Source: Pukyongiella litopenaei
GTDB taxonomy: Bacteria; Pseudomonadota; Alphaproteobacteria; Rhodobacterales; Rhodobacteraceae
Direction of reading: 5' to 3'
Length of the DNA: 64,000 bases
NCBI RefSeq assembly: GCF_003008555.2
Contig: NZ_CP027665.1
Location: 2,666,001-2,730,000, forward strand
Shown here: positions 1-7,783 of the stretch, in pieces
How positions within the stretch are numbered: the stretch's first letter is position 1
Layout: every line of letters starts with the position of its first letter
Translations under genes and position numbers: made by a program
Notes under the pieces: model-generated
The model's database searches: none
Told to the model about the DNA's origin: nothing
Seen by the model: only the letters and a program-made list of their open reading frames with translations

Positions 1-121
1 CGCGCAGCATCTCGATCTTGCCGGGGTCCTTGTCGACGCAGATCACGTCATGGCCGAAATCCGAAAAACACACACCGGAAACAAGCCCGACATAGCCGGT
101 GCCGATCATCGCAATCTTCAT
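1..121 (-). CDS. ugd: UDP-glucose 6-dehydrogenase, N-terminal fragment (runs off window)
   Basis: Only the first 40 codons are present. They begin [16 protein letters not shown], the glycine-rich NAD-binding start (GxGYVG) typical of UDP-glucose/GDP-mannose dehydrogenases, followed by [15 protein letters not shown], which carries the acidic residue at the end of the second Rossmann strand. The family oxidises UDP-glucose to UDP-glucuronate for surface polysaccharides. The ATG at 119-121 is preceded by an AAGGG-like ribosome site. The rest of the gene lies left of the window, so the symbol rests on the N-terminus alone; another UDP-sugar dehydrogenase is possible. Confidence 0.8.
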   Translation of the reverse strand, partial: MKIAMIGTGYVGLVSGVCFSDFGHDVICVDKDPGKIEMLR

Positions 122-188
122 GTCTCAACCCTTCACCCCGAACCGGGACCGGGATGCGGCACGGCCTGCCCGTTGTCAACGCCGCCGT

Positions 189-1514
189 TCACAGGTCGGT
201 AGACGCCAGCCCGGCGTAAAGCGGTGGCATCAGCAGGCGCCGGAACCGGCCCAGCGGGAACCGGCCGGGCGGTCGGCGTATCACGTCGGGACAGTCCGGT
301 GCGGCACGCCCGGTGGCCATTTCCTCGGCCACCAGCGCCCCGGCATGGCTGCCCATCGCCACCCCGTTGCCGTGAAAACCCAGCGCGGCGAACAGGCCCG
401 GGCGGTCGGGCACCGGCCCGGCAAAGGGTGTCCGTGCCGCCGTCATGCACACGAAACCTGCCCACATATGTGTCGCCTCTACGTTGCGCCAGGCGGGGAA
501 CATGGCGTCGAAATGCCGCCGCAGCCGCTGCCGGTTGCCCGCATCGGCGCGGGGCGATGAGAGCAGCCCGCCGCGCATCCCGAACAGGAACCGTCCATCG
601 GGCATCAGCCGGAAATAGTGCAGCAGGTTGCGGGTGTCATAGGCCATCTGGCCGCTGGTCCAGCCCTGTGCCGCACGCTCGGTATCGCGCAGCGGGCGGG
701 TCACCATCACCGCGGATTGCGCCGGCAGATAGCGCCCGGACAGCCAGTCGGGCAGATCCTCGCTGGAATAGCCATTGGTGGCGACCAGCACCTGATCGGC
801 GGCCATGCTGCCGCGCGGTGTCGTCACCCGCCATCCGGCCCCGTCGCGCAGGAGCGAGGTTGCCGGGCTGTCCTGATACAGGCGGGCGCCGGCGGCGGTC
901 GCCGCGCGGGCAAGGCCGAACAGGTATTTTCGCGGGTTCAGGGCAAAACCCACCGGCAGGGTGAGCGCACCGTGAAACGGCCCGCCCATCCCCTGCGCCA
1001 CGAGATCCTCGCGTTCGGTAACCTGCGCCGGTTGCCCCTCGGCGGCCAGGGTCCGGGCCTGGCGGCGCAGCCGCGCCATGTGCCGTGGCCGGTGGGCCAG
1101 GATGGTTTCGCCCTGCGAATGGGTGTCGGCATCGATGTCGTAACGTGCCAGAACGCGGGCCACGCGATCCACCGCGTCATGCTCGGCCTGCCAATAGGCG
1201 GCCGCGCTGGCGCGGCCCGCACGCCGCGCCAGCGCCCGTTCCGAGATCCGCGAACCGCCCAGGCAGCAGAAGCCGCCATTGCGGCCCGACGCGCCCCAGC
1301 CGGGTGGTCCCGCCTCAAGCACGGCGACCGTGGCACCCGCTTCGGCCAGTGCCAGCGCCGCGGAGAGCCCGGTGAACCCGGCGCCGATGATGGTCGCGTC
1401 CACCCGGTCCGATTCCGCCTGCGTCGGCCAGTCGGGCGCGGGTGCGGTGTCGTCCCACCAGCAATTGCCGCGTGGCCCCGGCCCGTAGGCATAGTCAGGA
1501 AAGATACGCCTCAT
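189..1514 (-). CDS. FAD-dependent amine oxidoreductase, gamma-glutamylputrescine oxidase-like
   Basis: A 441-residue DAO-family flavoprotein. Near residue 40 there is an FAD-binding motif (IIGAGFTGLSAALALAEAG), then the WGASGRNGG signature shared with PuuB-type and other roseobacter amine oxidoreductases, and a C-terminal GFHGNGVAMG FAD-contact segment. The start ATG at 1512-1514 overlaps the stop of the upstream permease gene by 4 bp (ATGA), so it is translationally coupled to the putrescine transporter genes. This context suggests oxidation of putrescine or a gamma-glutamylated derivative. No glutamate-putrescine ligase gene is seen here, so the exact substrate is inferred. A longer reading frame extends upstream, but it only shadows the permease. 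Confidence 0.8.
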   Translation of the reverse strand: MRRIFPDYAYGPGPRGNCWWDDTAPAPDWPTQAESDRVDATIIGAGFTGLSAALALAEAGATVAVLEAGPPGWGASGRNGGFCCLGGSRISERALARRAGRASAAAYWQAEHDAVDRVARVLARYDIDADTHSQGETILAHRPRHMARLRRQARTLAAEGQPAQVTEREDLVAQGMGGPFHGALTLPVGFALNPRKYLFGLARAATAAGARLYQDSPATSLLRDGAGWRVTTPRGSMAADQVLVATNGYSSEDLPDWLSGRYLPAQSAVMVTRPLRDTERAAQGWTSGQMAYDTRNLLHYFRLMPDGRFLFGMRGGLLSSPRADAGNRQRLRRHFDAMFPAWRNVEATHMWAGFVCMTAARTPFAGPVPDRPGLFAALGFHGNGVAMGSHAGALVAEEMATGRAAPDCPDVIRRPPGRFPLGRFRRLLMPPLYAGLASTDL

Positions 1515-2329
1515 TGCGCCCGTTCTGCGGCCCGTTCTTCGCTCTGCAGGCGCAGGCTGCGCCGCTTGGACACCAGCGAGGCGGTTATCACCCCGACGGT
1601 GACGATGCCGATCAGGATGGTCGACAAGGCGTTGATTTCCGGGCTGACGCCGAGCCGCACCGCCGAGAAGATCTTGATCGGCAGGGTGGTGGCCGAGGGG
1701 CCCGAGGTGAAGGACGCGATCACCAGGTCGTCGAGCGACAGGGTAAAGGCCAGCAGCCAGCCCGAGATCACCGCCGGCGCGATGATCGGCAGGGTGACGA
1801 GCCGGAACGCCTCGGCCTGAGAACAGCCCAGGTCCAGCGCGGCTTCCTCCAGCGACCGGTCGAACGTGACCAGCCGCGACGAAACGACGACCGAGACATA
1901 ACACATCGAAAAGGTGGTATGCGCCAGCACGATGGTCAGCACGCCCCGGTCCAGCCCGATGCCGATGAACAGCAGCAGCAGCGACAGACCGGTGATCACC
2001 TCGGGCATCACCAGCGGCGCATAGATCATGCCGGAAAACAGCGTGCGCCCGAAAAAACGGCCCCCGCGCACCAGCACATAGGCCGCCATCGTGCCCAGCA
2101 CCGTGGCGATGGACGACGAGAACACCGCCACCTTCAGCGTGACCCAGGCGGCGTTCAGGAACGCTTCGTTCTGCATCAGTTCGCCATACCACCTGGTCGA
2201 GAACCCGGCCCAGACGGTGACCAGCTTGCTTTCGTTGAAGCTGTAGATGACCAGGATGATCATCGGGATGTAGAGAAACGCGAATCCCAGCGTCAGCGAA
2301 ACGGTGTTGAACCAGCTCAGCCGCCTCAT
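1511..2329 (-). CDS. potI: Putrescine ABC transporter permease PotI
   Basis: A 272-residue inner-membrane permease of the PotC/PotI type. It has about six hydrophobic segments beginning at residue 10, and the cytoplasmic EAA loop that docks to the ATPase is readable as EEAALDLGCSQAEAFRLVTLP. It is the second of two permeases in the operon. Its ATG at 2327-2329 overlaps the stop of the first permease by 4 bp, and its own stop overlaps the oxidoreductase start in the same way. The polycistronic overlap chain and the PotF-like binding protein upstream support a polyamine, probably putrescine, importer. Confidence 0.88.
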   Translation of the reverse strand: MRRLSWFNTVSLTLGFAFLYIPMIILVIYSFNESKLVTVWAGFSTRWYGELMQNEAFLNAAWVTLKVAVFSSSIATVLGTMAAYVLVRGGRFFGRTLFSGMIYAPLVMPEVITGLSLLLLFIGIGLDRGVLTIVLAHTTFSMCYVSVVVSSRLVTFDRSLEEAALDLGCSQAEAFRLVTLPIIAPAVISGWLLAFTLSLDDLVIASFTSGPSATTLPIKIFSAVRLGVSPEINALSTILIGIVTVGVITASLVSKRRSLRLQSEERAAERAQ

Positions 2330-3207
2330 TGGTCGGCCTCCGCCTGCTTCTGCTGGTTGCGCTGGAACAGCACGATCGGCACGATCAGGATCAGCAGCAG
2401 CACCACGGCCACCGCCGAGGCCACCGGCCAGTCCCGGTTCGAGAAGAATTCCTCCCACAGGACCTTGCCGATCATCAGCGTGCCCGACCCGCCCAGCAGC
2501 GACGGGATCACGAATTCACCCAGCGCCGGGATGAACACCAGGAACGACCCGGCGATGATCCCGTTGCGCGACAGCGGCACGGTGACCAGCCAGAAGGCGG
2601 ACAGCCGCGAACAGCCCAGGTCCTCGGCCGCCTCGTTCAGCGATTCGTCCATGCGTTCGAGCGCGGCATAGATCGGCAGGACCATGAACGGAAGGTAGGT
2701 ATAGACGATGCCGATATAGACCGCGGTGCTGGTGTTCAGGATCGTCAGCGGTTCGGAGATGATCCCGGTCCACAGCAGGAACTGGTTCAGGAACCCTTCG
2801 TTCGACAGGATCCCCATCCACGCATAGACCCGGATCAGGAAACTGGTCCAGAAGGGCAGGATGATCAGCATCATCAGCGTCGGGCGCCATTCCTCGGGGG
2901 CGCGGGCCATGGCATAGGCGATGGGATATCCGGCCAGCAGCGTCAGCACGGTCGAGATCAGCGCGATCCTGAGACTGCTCAGATAGGCCTTCCAATAGAG
3001 GGCATCGGTGGTCAGGAACCAGAAATTCTCGAAATCCAGGTCCTTCACGAAGGCCCGGATGCCGGTGGCCCAGTCGAATTGCGGCAGGTAGGGCGGGCGC
3101 ATCAGCGCCGTATCCGACAGCGATATCTTCAGCACGATGAAGAAGGGCACCAGAAACAGCGCCAGCAGCCACAGATAGGGCACCGCGATGAGAAGGAACC
3201 GCCGCAT
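2326..3207 (-). CDS. potH: Putrescine ABC transporter permease PotH
   Basis: A 293-residue permease beginning MRRFLLIAVPYLWLLALFLVPF, a first membrane helix typical of PotB/PotH. The EAA loop reads LNEAAEDLGCSRLSAFWLVTVP. The chosen ATG (3205-3207) shares one base with the ATPase stop (TGATG); a GTG directly before it (3208-3210) would give one extra residue. It pairs with PotI to form the membrane channel of the importer. Length and position in the operon match potH in potFGHI clusters. Confidence 0.88.
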   Translation of the reverse strand: MRRFLLIAVPYLWLLALFLVPFFIVLKISLSDTALMRPPYLPQFDWATGIRAFVKDLDFENFWFLTTDALYWKAYLSSLRIALISTVLTLLAGYPIAYAMARAPEEWRPTLMMLIILPFWTSFLIRVYAWMGILSNEGFLNQFLLWTGIISEPLTILNTSTAVYIGIVYTYLPFMVLPIYAALERMDESLNEAAEDLGCSRLSAFWLVTVPLSRNGIIAGSFLVFIPALGEFVIPSLLGGSGTLMIGKVLWEEFFSNRDWPVASAVAVVLLLILIVPIVLFQRNQQKQAEADQ

Positions 3208-4331
3208 CACTCGGCCAGCAGGACGCCGGCGGTGGCGGTCCAGGACAGCCAGACGGGGTCTTCCCAGGTGAAACTGCGCCGCGCGATCCGCCGGTTGTTG
3301 GCGGTCTGGGCCTTGATGAGCTGACCGCCCGGCAGTGCGACGTGATAGGTCGAGATATTGCCCAGATAGGCGATGTCATGCACCTTGCCCTGCACCGCGT
3401 TGGCGGCATCCGCGGGGCGTTCGGCGGAAATCGCGATCTTTTCGGGACGGATCGCCAGATGGCAGCGCCCGCTTTCGATCCGGCGGCCGGAATGCGCCGT
3501 CAGCGGCTCCAGGCCTTCGGCCCAGTCGATGCGATAGCTGTCGTCCCCCTGGTAGGCGGCGTTGCCGTCGATGATGTTCACCTCGCCGATGAAATCGGCG
3601 ACATAGACCGAATTCGGTTCCTCGTAGATCCGCGCGGGCGGGGCGGCCTGGACGATGCGGCCCTGATCCATCACCGCGACGCGGCTGGCGACGGTCATCG
3701 CTTCCTCCTGGTCGTGGGTGACGATCACGAAGGTCGTCCCGGTGGATTCCTGGATATCCATCAGTTCGAACTGGGTATCCTGCCGCAGTTTCTTGTCCAG
3801 CGCGCCCAGCGGTTCGTCGAGCAGCAGCAGCTTGGGCGCCTTGGCCAGCGATCGCGCCAGCGCCACCCGCTGCCGCTGGCCGCCCGAGATCTGGTGCGGC
3901 TTGCGGCGCGAAAACCGTTCCAGCCGGGTCAGTTTCAGCATGTCCTCGACCCGCGCGGCGATGGCGTCCTTGGCCATGTCGGTCCGGCGCAGCCCGAAGG
4001 CGATGTTGTCCCAGACGCTGAGATGCGGGAACAGCGCGTAGGATTGGAACATCATGTTCACGGGGCGCTTGTTCGGCGGCACCGGCGCGATGTTCCGCCC
4101 GTCCAGTTCGATCACGCCCTCGGTCGGCGTTTCGAACCCGGCCAGCATCCGCATCATCGTCGTCTTGCCGCAGCCCGAAGGGCCGAGCAGGGCAAAGAAC
4201 TCCCGTTCGAAGATGTCGATCGAAAGATCATCAATCGCGGTGAAGTCGCCGAACCGTTTGGTGACGTTCCGAAACCGGATCAGCGGGCTGGCTGCGGGAT
4301 CATCCCAGGGGGCAAAGATGTCGGCTGGCAA
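3207..4331 (-). CDS. potG: Putrescine ABC transporter ATP-binding protein PotG
   Basis: A 374-residue ABC ATPase: Walker A GPSGCGKTT, Q-loop MFQSYALFPH, signature [15 protein letters not shown], Walker B LLLLDEPLGALD and H-loop VTHDQ, then a C-terminal TOBE-like domain with AIRPEKI. The frame stays open to a GTG at 4367 and an ATG at 4352, but both lie in or at the edge of a terminator-like hairpin. A TTG at 4329-4331 sits six bases behind a near-perfect ribosome site (GGAAGGAG on the minus strand), so I place the start there. The protein energises putrescine uptake with PotH/PotI; expression is probably reduced relative to PotF by the hairpin. Confidence 0.88.
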   Translation of the reverse strand: MPADIFAPWDDPAASPLIRFRNVTKRFGDFTAIDDLSIDIFEREFFALLGPSGCGKTTMMRMLAGFETPTEGVIELDGRNIAPVPPNKRPVNMMFQSYALFPHLSVWDNIAFGLRRTDMAKDAIAARVEDMLKLTRLERFSRRKPHQISGGQRQRVALARSLAKAPKLLLLDEPLGALDKKLRQDTQFELMDIQESTGTTFVIVTHDQEEAMTVASRVAVMDQGRIVQAAPPARIYEEPNSVYVADFIGEVNIIDGNAAYQGDDSYRIDWAEGLEPLTAHSGRRIESGRCHLAIRPEKIAISAERPADAANAVQGKVHDIAYLGNISTYHVALPGGQLIKAQTANNRRIARRSFTWEDPVWLSWTATAGVLLAE

Positions 4332-4337
4332 AGGCGG

Positions 4338-4345
4338 CTCCTTCC
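4338..4345 (-). promoter_or_regulatory. Ribosome binding site that decides the potG start
   Basis: On the minus strand this reads GGAAGGAG, six bases before a TTG codon in the potG frame. The upstream in-frame ATG at 4352 has only the U-tract of a hairpin before it, so the TTG is the better start. Confidence 0.6.
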
Positions 4346-4353
4346 TTGGCATC

Positions 4354-4379
4354 AAAAAGGCGGGCACAGGGCCCGCCTT
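4354..4379 (-). terminator. Intrinsic terminator/attenuator between potF and potG
   Basis: On the minus strand AAGGCGGGC and GCCCGCCTT form a 9-bp perfect stem around a 5-base loop, directly followed by a T tract (five Ts counting the last two bases of the stem). It stands 13 bases after the potF stop and just before the potG ribosome site. A partial terminator here would give more binding protein than ATPase/permease, a common arrangement in importer operons. Confidence 0.75.
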
Positions 4380-4391
4380 CCGCGTGTCGTC

Positions 4392-5477
4392 TCAGGTGCC
4401 GGACTTGATCTTGGTCCAGAGCCGGGTCACCGCCCGCTGCACCTTGGGTGCGTAGGGGGTGGTGGTGTAGAGGTTCGCCATCGTTTCCTCGTCCGGGTAG
4501 ATCGCCGGGTCGGAAATCACCTCCTCGTCGAGAAACTCCTGCGATGCCTTGTTGCCGTTGGCGTAGTAGACATAGTTCGACGCGGCGGCCATGTTCTGCG
4601 CATCCATGATGAAGTTCAGGAACACATGCGCCCCGTCCGGGTTGGGCGCATCGACCGGGATCGCCATCTGGTCGAACCACATCTGCGATCCGCTGTTGAA
4701 GGCGAAATAGCCGATCTCGACCCCGTTGCCGGCCTCGTCGGCGCGGTCGCGTGCCTGAAGCACGTCGCCGGACCAGCCGATCGCCACGCAGATGTCGCCA
4801 TTGGCCAGCGCGTTGATGTATTCCGACGAATGGAATTTCTGCACATAGGGGCGGACCGCCATCAGCACGTCTTCCACCTTGCCGATCACGTCGACATCGT
4901 GGCTGTCGGGGTCCTCGCCGATGTATTTCAGCGCCATCGGGATGATCTCGGACGGCGAATCGAGGAAATGCACGCCGCAGGCGGCCAGCTTTTCCATGTT
5001 CTCGGGTTTGAGGACCAGGTCCATGCTGTTCAGCGGGGCGTCCTCGCCCAGGGCTTCCTTCACCTTGGCGATGTTCAGGCCGAGCCCGGTGGACCCCCAC
5101 ATGTAGTTGATCGCGTATTCATTGCCCGGATCGTACTGGGCGGTGCGTTCCGAGATCATGTCCCACATGTTGACGAGGTTGGGCAGCTGGTCCTTGTCCA
5201 GCTTCTGGAACGCGCCGGCGCTGATCTGGCGCTGCAGGAAGGTGCCGGTGGGCACCACGACATCATAGCCGGATCCGCCGGCCAGCATCTTGGTTTCCAG
5301 GACCTCGTTGCTGTCGAACACGTCATAGACGAGATCGAGGCCGGTTTCGGTCTCGAATTTCTCCAGCAGCTCTTCGTCGATATAGTCGGACCAGTTGTAG
5401 ACCCGCACCTCGTCGGCGCCGGCGGTGGCGGCGGCCAGTGCCAGCGTGGCGGTCAGGCAAAGCGTTCCGGTTTTCAT
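4392..5477 (-). CDS. potF: Periplasmic putrescine-binding protein PotF
   Basis: A 361-residue secreted solute-binding protein. Residues 1-20 form a signal peptide ending near AAATAGADE. The mature part closely follows the PotF pattern: VYNWSDYI, VYDVFDSNEVLE, FLQRQ, FHSSEYINALANGDICVAIGWSGDV and a C-terminal LWTKIKSG. The Trp-Ser-Asp of NWSDY and the Trp and Asp of IGWSGD match the ligand cage of E. coli PotF, so putrescine binding is likely. The ATG at 5475-5477 follows GGGAG at suitable spacing. It is the first gene of the operon and is divergent from the GntR regulator gene. Confidence 0.9.
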   Translation of the reverse strand: MKTGTLCLTATLALAAATAGADEVRVYNWSDYIDEELLEKFETETGLDLVYDVFDSNEVLETKMLAGGSGYDVVVPTGTFLQRQISAGAFQKLDKDQLPNLVNMWDMISERTAQYDPGNEYAINYMWGSTGLGLNIAKVKEALGEDAPLNSMDLVLKPENMEKLAACGVHFLDSPSEIIPMALKYIGEDPDSHDVDVIGKVEDVLMAVRPYVQKFHSSEYINALANGDICVAIGWSGDVLQARDRADEAGNGVEIGYFAFNSGSQMWFDQMAIPVDAPNPDGAHVFLNFIMDAQNMAAASNYVYYANGNKASQEFLDEEVISDPAIYPDEETMANLYTTTPYAPKVQRAVTRLWTKIKSGT

Positions 5478-5523
5478 CCTGTTGGTTTCTCCCAGGTTGG
5501 GCCGGGTGTGTCCCGGCATAATT

Positions 5524-5535
5524 ATTTGATCAAGT
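5524..5535. promoter_or_regulatory. Candidate GntR operator in the potF/gntR intergenic region
   Basis: ATTTGATCAAGT contains the perfect 8-bp palindrome TTGATCAA, midway between the divergent potF and gntR genes. The core TTTGATCA recurs in the spuC promoter at 6345-6352. That both sides of the regulator gene carry the motif suggests it is the regulator's binding site. This is inference from sequence and position. Confidence 0.5.
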
Positions 5536-5536
5536 T

Positions 5537-5565
5537 TTGCCTGTTTCGGCAATAGCGGATATGTT
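5537..5565 (+). promoter_or_regulatory. Candidate sigma-70 promoter of the GntR regulator gene
   Basis: TTGCCT at 5537-5542 and TATGTT at 5560-5565 are separated by 17 bases and point toward the regulator gene at 5645. The candidate operator lies immediately upstream of the -35 box. Confidence 0.35.
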
Positions 5566-5644
5566 CACATGCAAGTGGAAAACAGGCAAGAGCCGTTGGC
5601 GCCGGGCTGGGCGGCAGCGGTCCGCCCCTGCGATCGGAGGGCAA

Positions 5645-6325
5645 ATGGAAACCGTGACACAGCAACCTAAAACACCCGCGGCACGGCCCGCGCCGGCCCA
5701 TGAACAGGTCTATCGGCGCCTGCGCGAACAGGTCCTGTTCGGCGACCTGATCCCCGGCCAGCCGGTGACGATCCAGGGGCTGACCGAGGCGCTGGGCGCC
5801 GGCATGACGCCGGTGCGCGAGGCGATCCGCCGGCTGATCTCGGACGGGGCGTTGGCGTTTCAGGGCAACCGCCGGGTCAGCGTGCCCACGCTGAGCGCGG
5901 GGGATCTGGACCAGCTCCTGTTTCTCAGAAAAACCGTGGAAAGTGAACTTGTTATCCGCGCGTCCCGGCATGTCAAACCGGCGGTGATCGACGAGCTGAC
6001 GCGCATTGATGCCCGGCTCGACGATGCCATTGCCGCCGGGGATGTGGCCGGATACCTGCGGCGCAACTACCAGTTCCACGCGGTGCTCTATGCCCAGGCG
6101 CAGGCCCCGGTGCTGGCGGAAATGACCGACCGGCTCTGGCTGCGGTTCGGGCCGTCGCTGCGGGTGGTCTGCGGGCGGTTCGGCACCCAGAACCTGCCCG
6201 ACCGCCACAAGGAATTGATGGCGGCGCTGGCGGATGGCGATGCAACCGCCGCCGCCCGCGCGATCGTCAGCGATGTCGAGGACGGCATGGAGCAGGTGGC
6301 CGCGGTGCTGACCGGCCCGAACTGA
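5645..6325 (+). CDS. GntR-family (FadR/FCD subfamily) transcriptional regulator
   Basis: A 226-residue regulator. Residues 18-75 form the winged helix-turn-helix (HEQVYRRLREQVLFGDLIPG...MTPVREAIRRL), and residues 85-215 an FCD ligand-binding domain with histidines (YQFHAVLY and DRHKELM) typical of its metal/ligand pocket. The ATG at 5645 has GGAGGG just upstream. The gene stands between the divergent pot operon and spuC, so control of putrescine uptake and breakdown is the simplest role. The ligand is unknown; putrescine or a degradation product is inferred from neighbours. Confidence 0.88.
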   Translation: METVTQQPKTPAARPAPAHEQVYRRLREQVLFGDLIPGQPVTIQGLTEALGAGMTPVREAIRRLISDGALAFQGNRRVSVPTLSAGDLDQLLFLRKTVESELVIRASRHVKPAVIDELTRIDARLDDAIAAGDVAGYLRRNYQFHAVLYAQAQAPVLAEMTDRLWLRFGPSLRVVCGRFGTQNLPDRHKELMAALADGDATAAARAIVSDVEDGMEQVAAVLTGPN

Positions 6326-6330
6326 TTCGA

Positions 6331-6358
6331 TTGACGCTGGAAAATTTGATCATATTAT
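6331..6358 (+). promoter_or_regulatory. spuC promoter with embedded TTTGATCA motif
   Basis: TTGACG at 6331-6336 and TATTAT at 6353-6358 are separated by 16 bases. The spacer holds TTTGATCA (6345-6352), the motif also found between potF and the regulator gene. A protein bound here would block RNA polymerase, so repression is the likely mode. Confidence 0.55.
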
Positions 6359-6385
6359 GGGCGAAATCGCCGAAGGAGCCGTGCC

Positions 6386-7783
6386 ATGACCGTCATCACC
6401 AATCATCTGCCCACCGAAGACCTGCAAGCGCTGGATGCGGCGCATCACATGCACCCCTTTACCGCGGGCGGGGAACTGGCCGGCAAGGGCGCGCGCGTCA
6501 TCACCCGCGCCAGCGGCGTGTTCCTGACCGACAGCGACGGCAACGAGATCCTCGACGGGATGGCCGGGCTGTGGTGCGTCAATATCGGCTATGGCCGCGA
6601 CGAACTGGCCGAGGCGGCGGCCCGCCAGATGCGCGAACTGCCCTATTACAACACCTTTTTCCAGACCACCCATGTCCCGGCCATAGCGCTGGCGGCAAAG
6701 CTGGCCGAACTGGCGCCGGGCGACCTTAACCACGTCTTCTTCGCGGGCTCGGGGTCTGAGGCCAACGACACCAATATCCGCATGGTGCGCCATTACTGGT
6801 CGGTGAAGGGAAAGCCGCGGAAAAACATCATCATCAGCCGCGAGAACGCCTATCATGGCTCGACCATGGGCGGGGCCAGCCTGGGCGGCATGGTTCCGAT
6901 GCATGAACAGGGCAGCCTGCCGATCCCCGACATTCACCATATCCCGCAGCCGGACTGGTGGGCCGAAGGGGGCGACATGAGCCCCGAGGAATTCGGCATC
7001 GCCCGCGCCCGGGAACTGGAACGGGCGATCCTCGAACTGGGCGAGGACCGCGTCGCCGCCTTCATCGCCGAGCCGGTGCAGGGGGCAGGGGGGGTGATCG
7101 TCGCGCCCGACAGCTACTGGCCCGAGATCCAGCGGATCTGCGACAAGTACGAGATCCTGCTGATCGCCGACGAGGTGATCTGCGGGTTCGGGCGCACCGG
7201 CAACTGGTTCGGGTCGCAGACGCTGGGTATCCGGCCCCATATCATGTCGATCGCCAAGGGGCTGTCGTCGGGCTATGCGCCGATCGGCGGGTCGATGGTC
7301 TGCGACGAGGTGGCCGAGGTGATCGCGCGGGGCGAATTCAATCACGGCTATACCTATTCGGGGCATCCGGTGGCCGCGGCGGTGGCGCTCGAGAACCTGC
7401 GCATCCTCGAAGAGGAAAAGGTGATCGACCATGTCCGCGACGTGGCCGCGCCGCATCTGCGGGCCGCTTGGGAGGGCCTGGCCGATCATCCGCTGGTCGG
7501 CGAGGCCAGGATCGTCGGCATGATGGGGTCGATCGCGCTCACGCCGGACAAGGCGGCGCGGGCCCGGTTCGCCGCCGGTGCCGGGACGGTCGGGCTGATC
7601 TGCCGCGAACGCTGTTTCGCCAACGACCTGGTGATGCGCCATGTGGGCGACCGGATGGTGATATCGCCGCCGCTGGTGATCACCCCGGCCGAGATCGACG
7701 AACTGGTCGCACGCGCGCGCAAGGCGCTGGACGAAACGCTGGATGCGGTCACCGCGCAGGGGCTGCTGCAATCCGCGGCCTAG
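6386..7783 (+). CDS. spuC: Putrescine--pyruvate aminotransferase (class III, SpuC-type)
   Basis: A 465-residue fold-type I, class III PLP aminotransferase. It shows the PLP phosphate motif GSGSEAND near 121-128, the YHGST segment near 156, the DEVICGFGR motif near 262 and the Schiff-base lysine K291 in SIAKGLSSGYAPIGG. The family moves the omega-amino group of putrescine or similar diamines and omega-amino acids to pyruvate. Adjacent potFGHI genes and the shared operator motif favour putrescine; beta-alanine or taurine enzymes look similar. GAAGGAG precedes the ATG. Its stop overlaps the convergent M24 gene's stop. Confidence 0.85.
   Translation: MTVITNHLPTEDLQALDAAHHMHPFTAGGELAGKGARVITRASGVFLTDSDGNEILDGMAGLWCVNIGYGRDELAEAAARQMRELPYYNTFFQTTHVPAIALAAKLAELAPGDLNHVFFAGSGSEANDTNIRMVRHYWSVKGKPRKNIIISRENAYHGSTMGGASLGGMVPMHEQGSLPIPDIHHIPQPDWWAEGGDMSPEEFGIARARELERAILELGEDRVAAFIAEPVQGAGGVIVAPDSYWPEIQRICDKYEILLIADEVICGFGRTGNWFGSQTLGIRPHIMSIAKGLSSGYAPIGGSMVCDEVAEVIARGEFNHGYTYSGHPVAAAVALENLRILEEEKVIDHVRDVAAPHLRAAWEGLADHPLVGEARIVGMMGSIALTPDKAARARFAAGAGTVGLICRERCFANDLVMRHVGDRMVISPPLVITPAEIDELVARARKALDETLDAVTAQGLLQSAA

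Noticed and set aside
3342-5555. 737-codon plus-strand open frame across the pot genes
   Set aside because: It is antisense to potG and potF, whose domains are unmistakable. Its product is Arg/Gly/His-rich with no motif; long antisense frames are common in GC-rich DNA.
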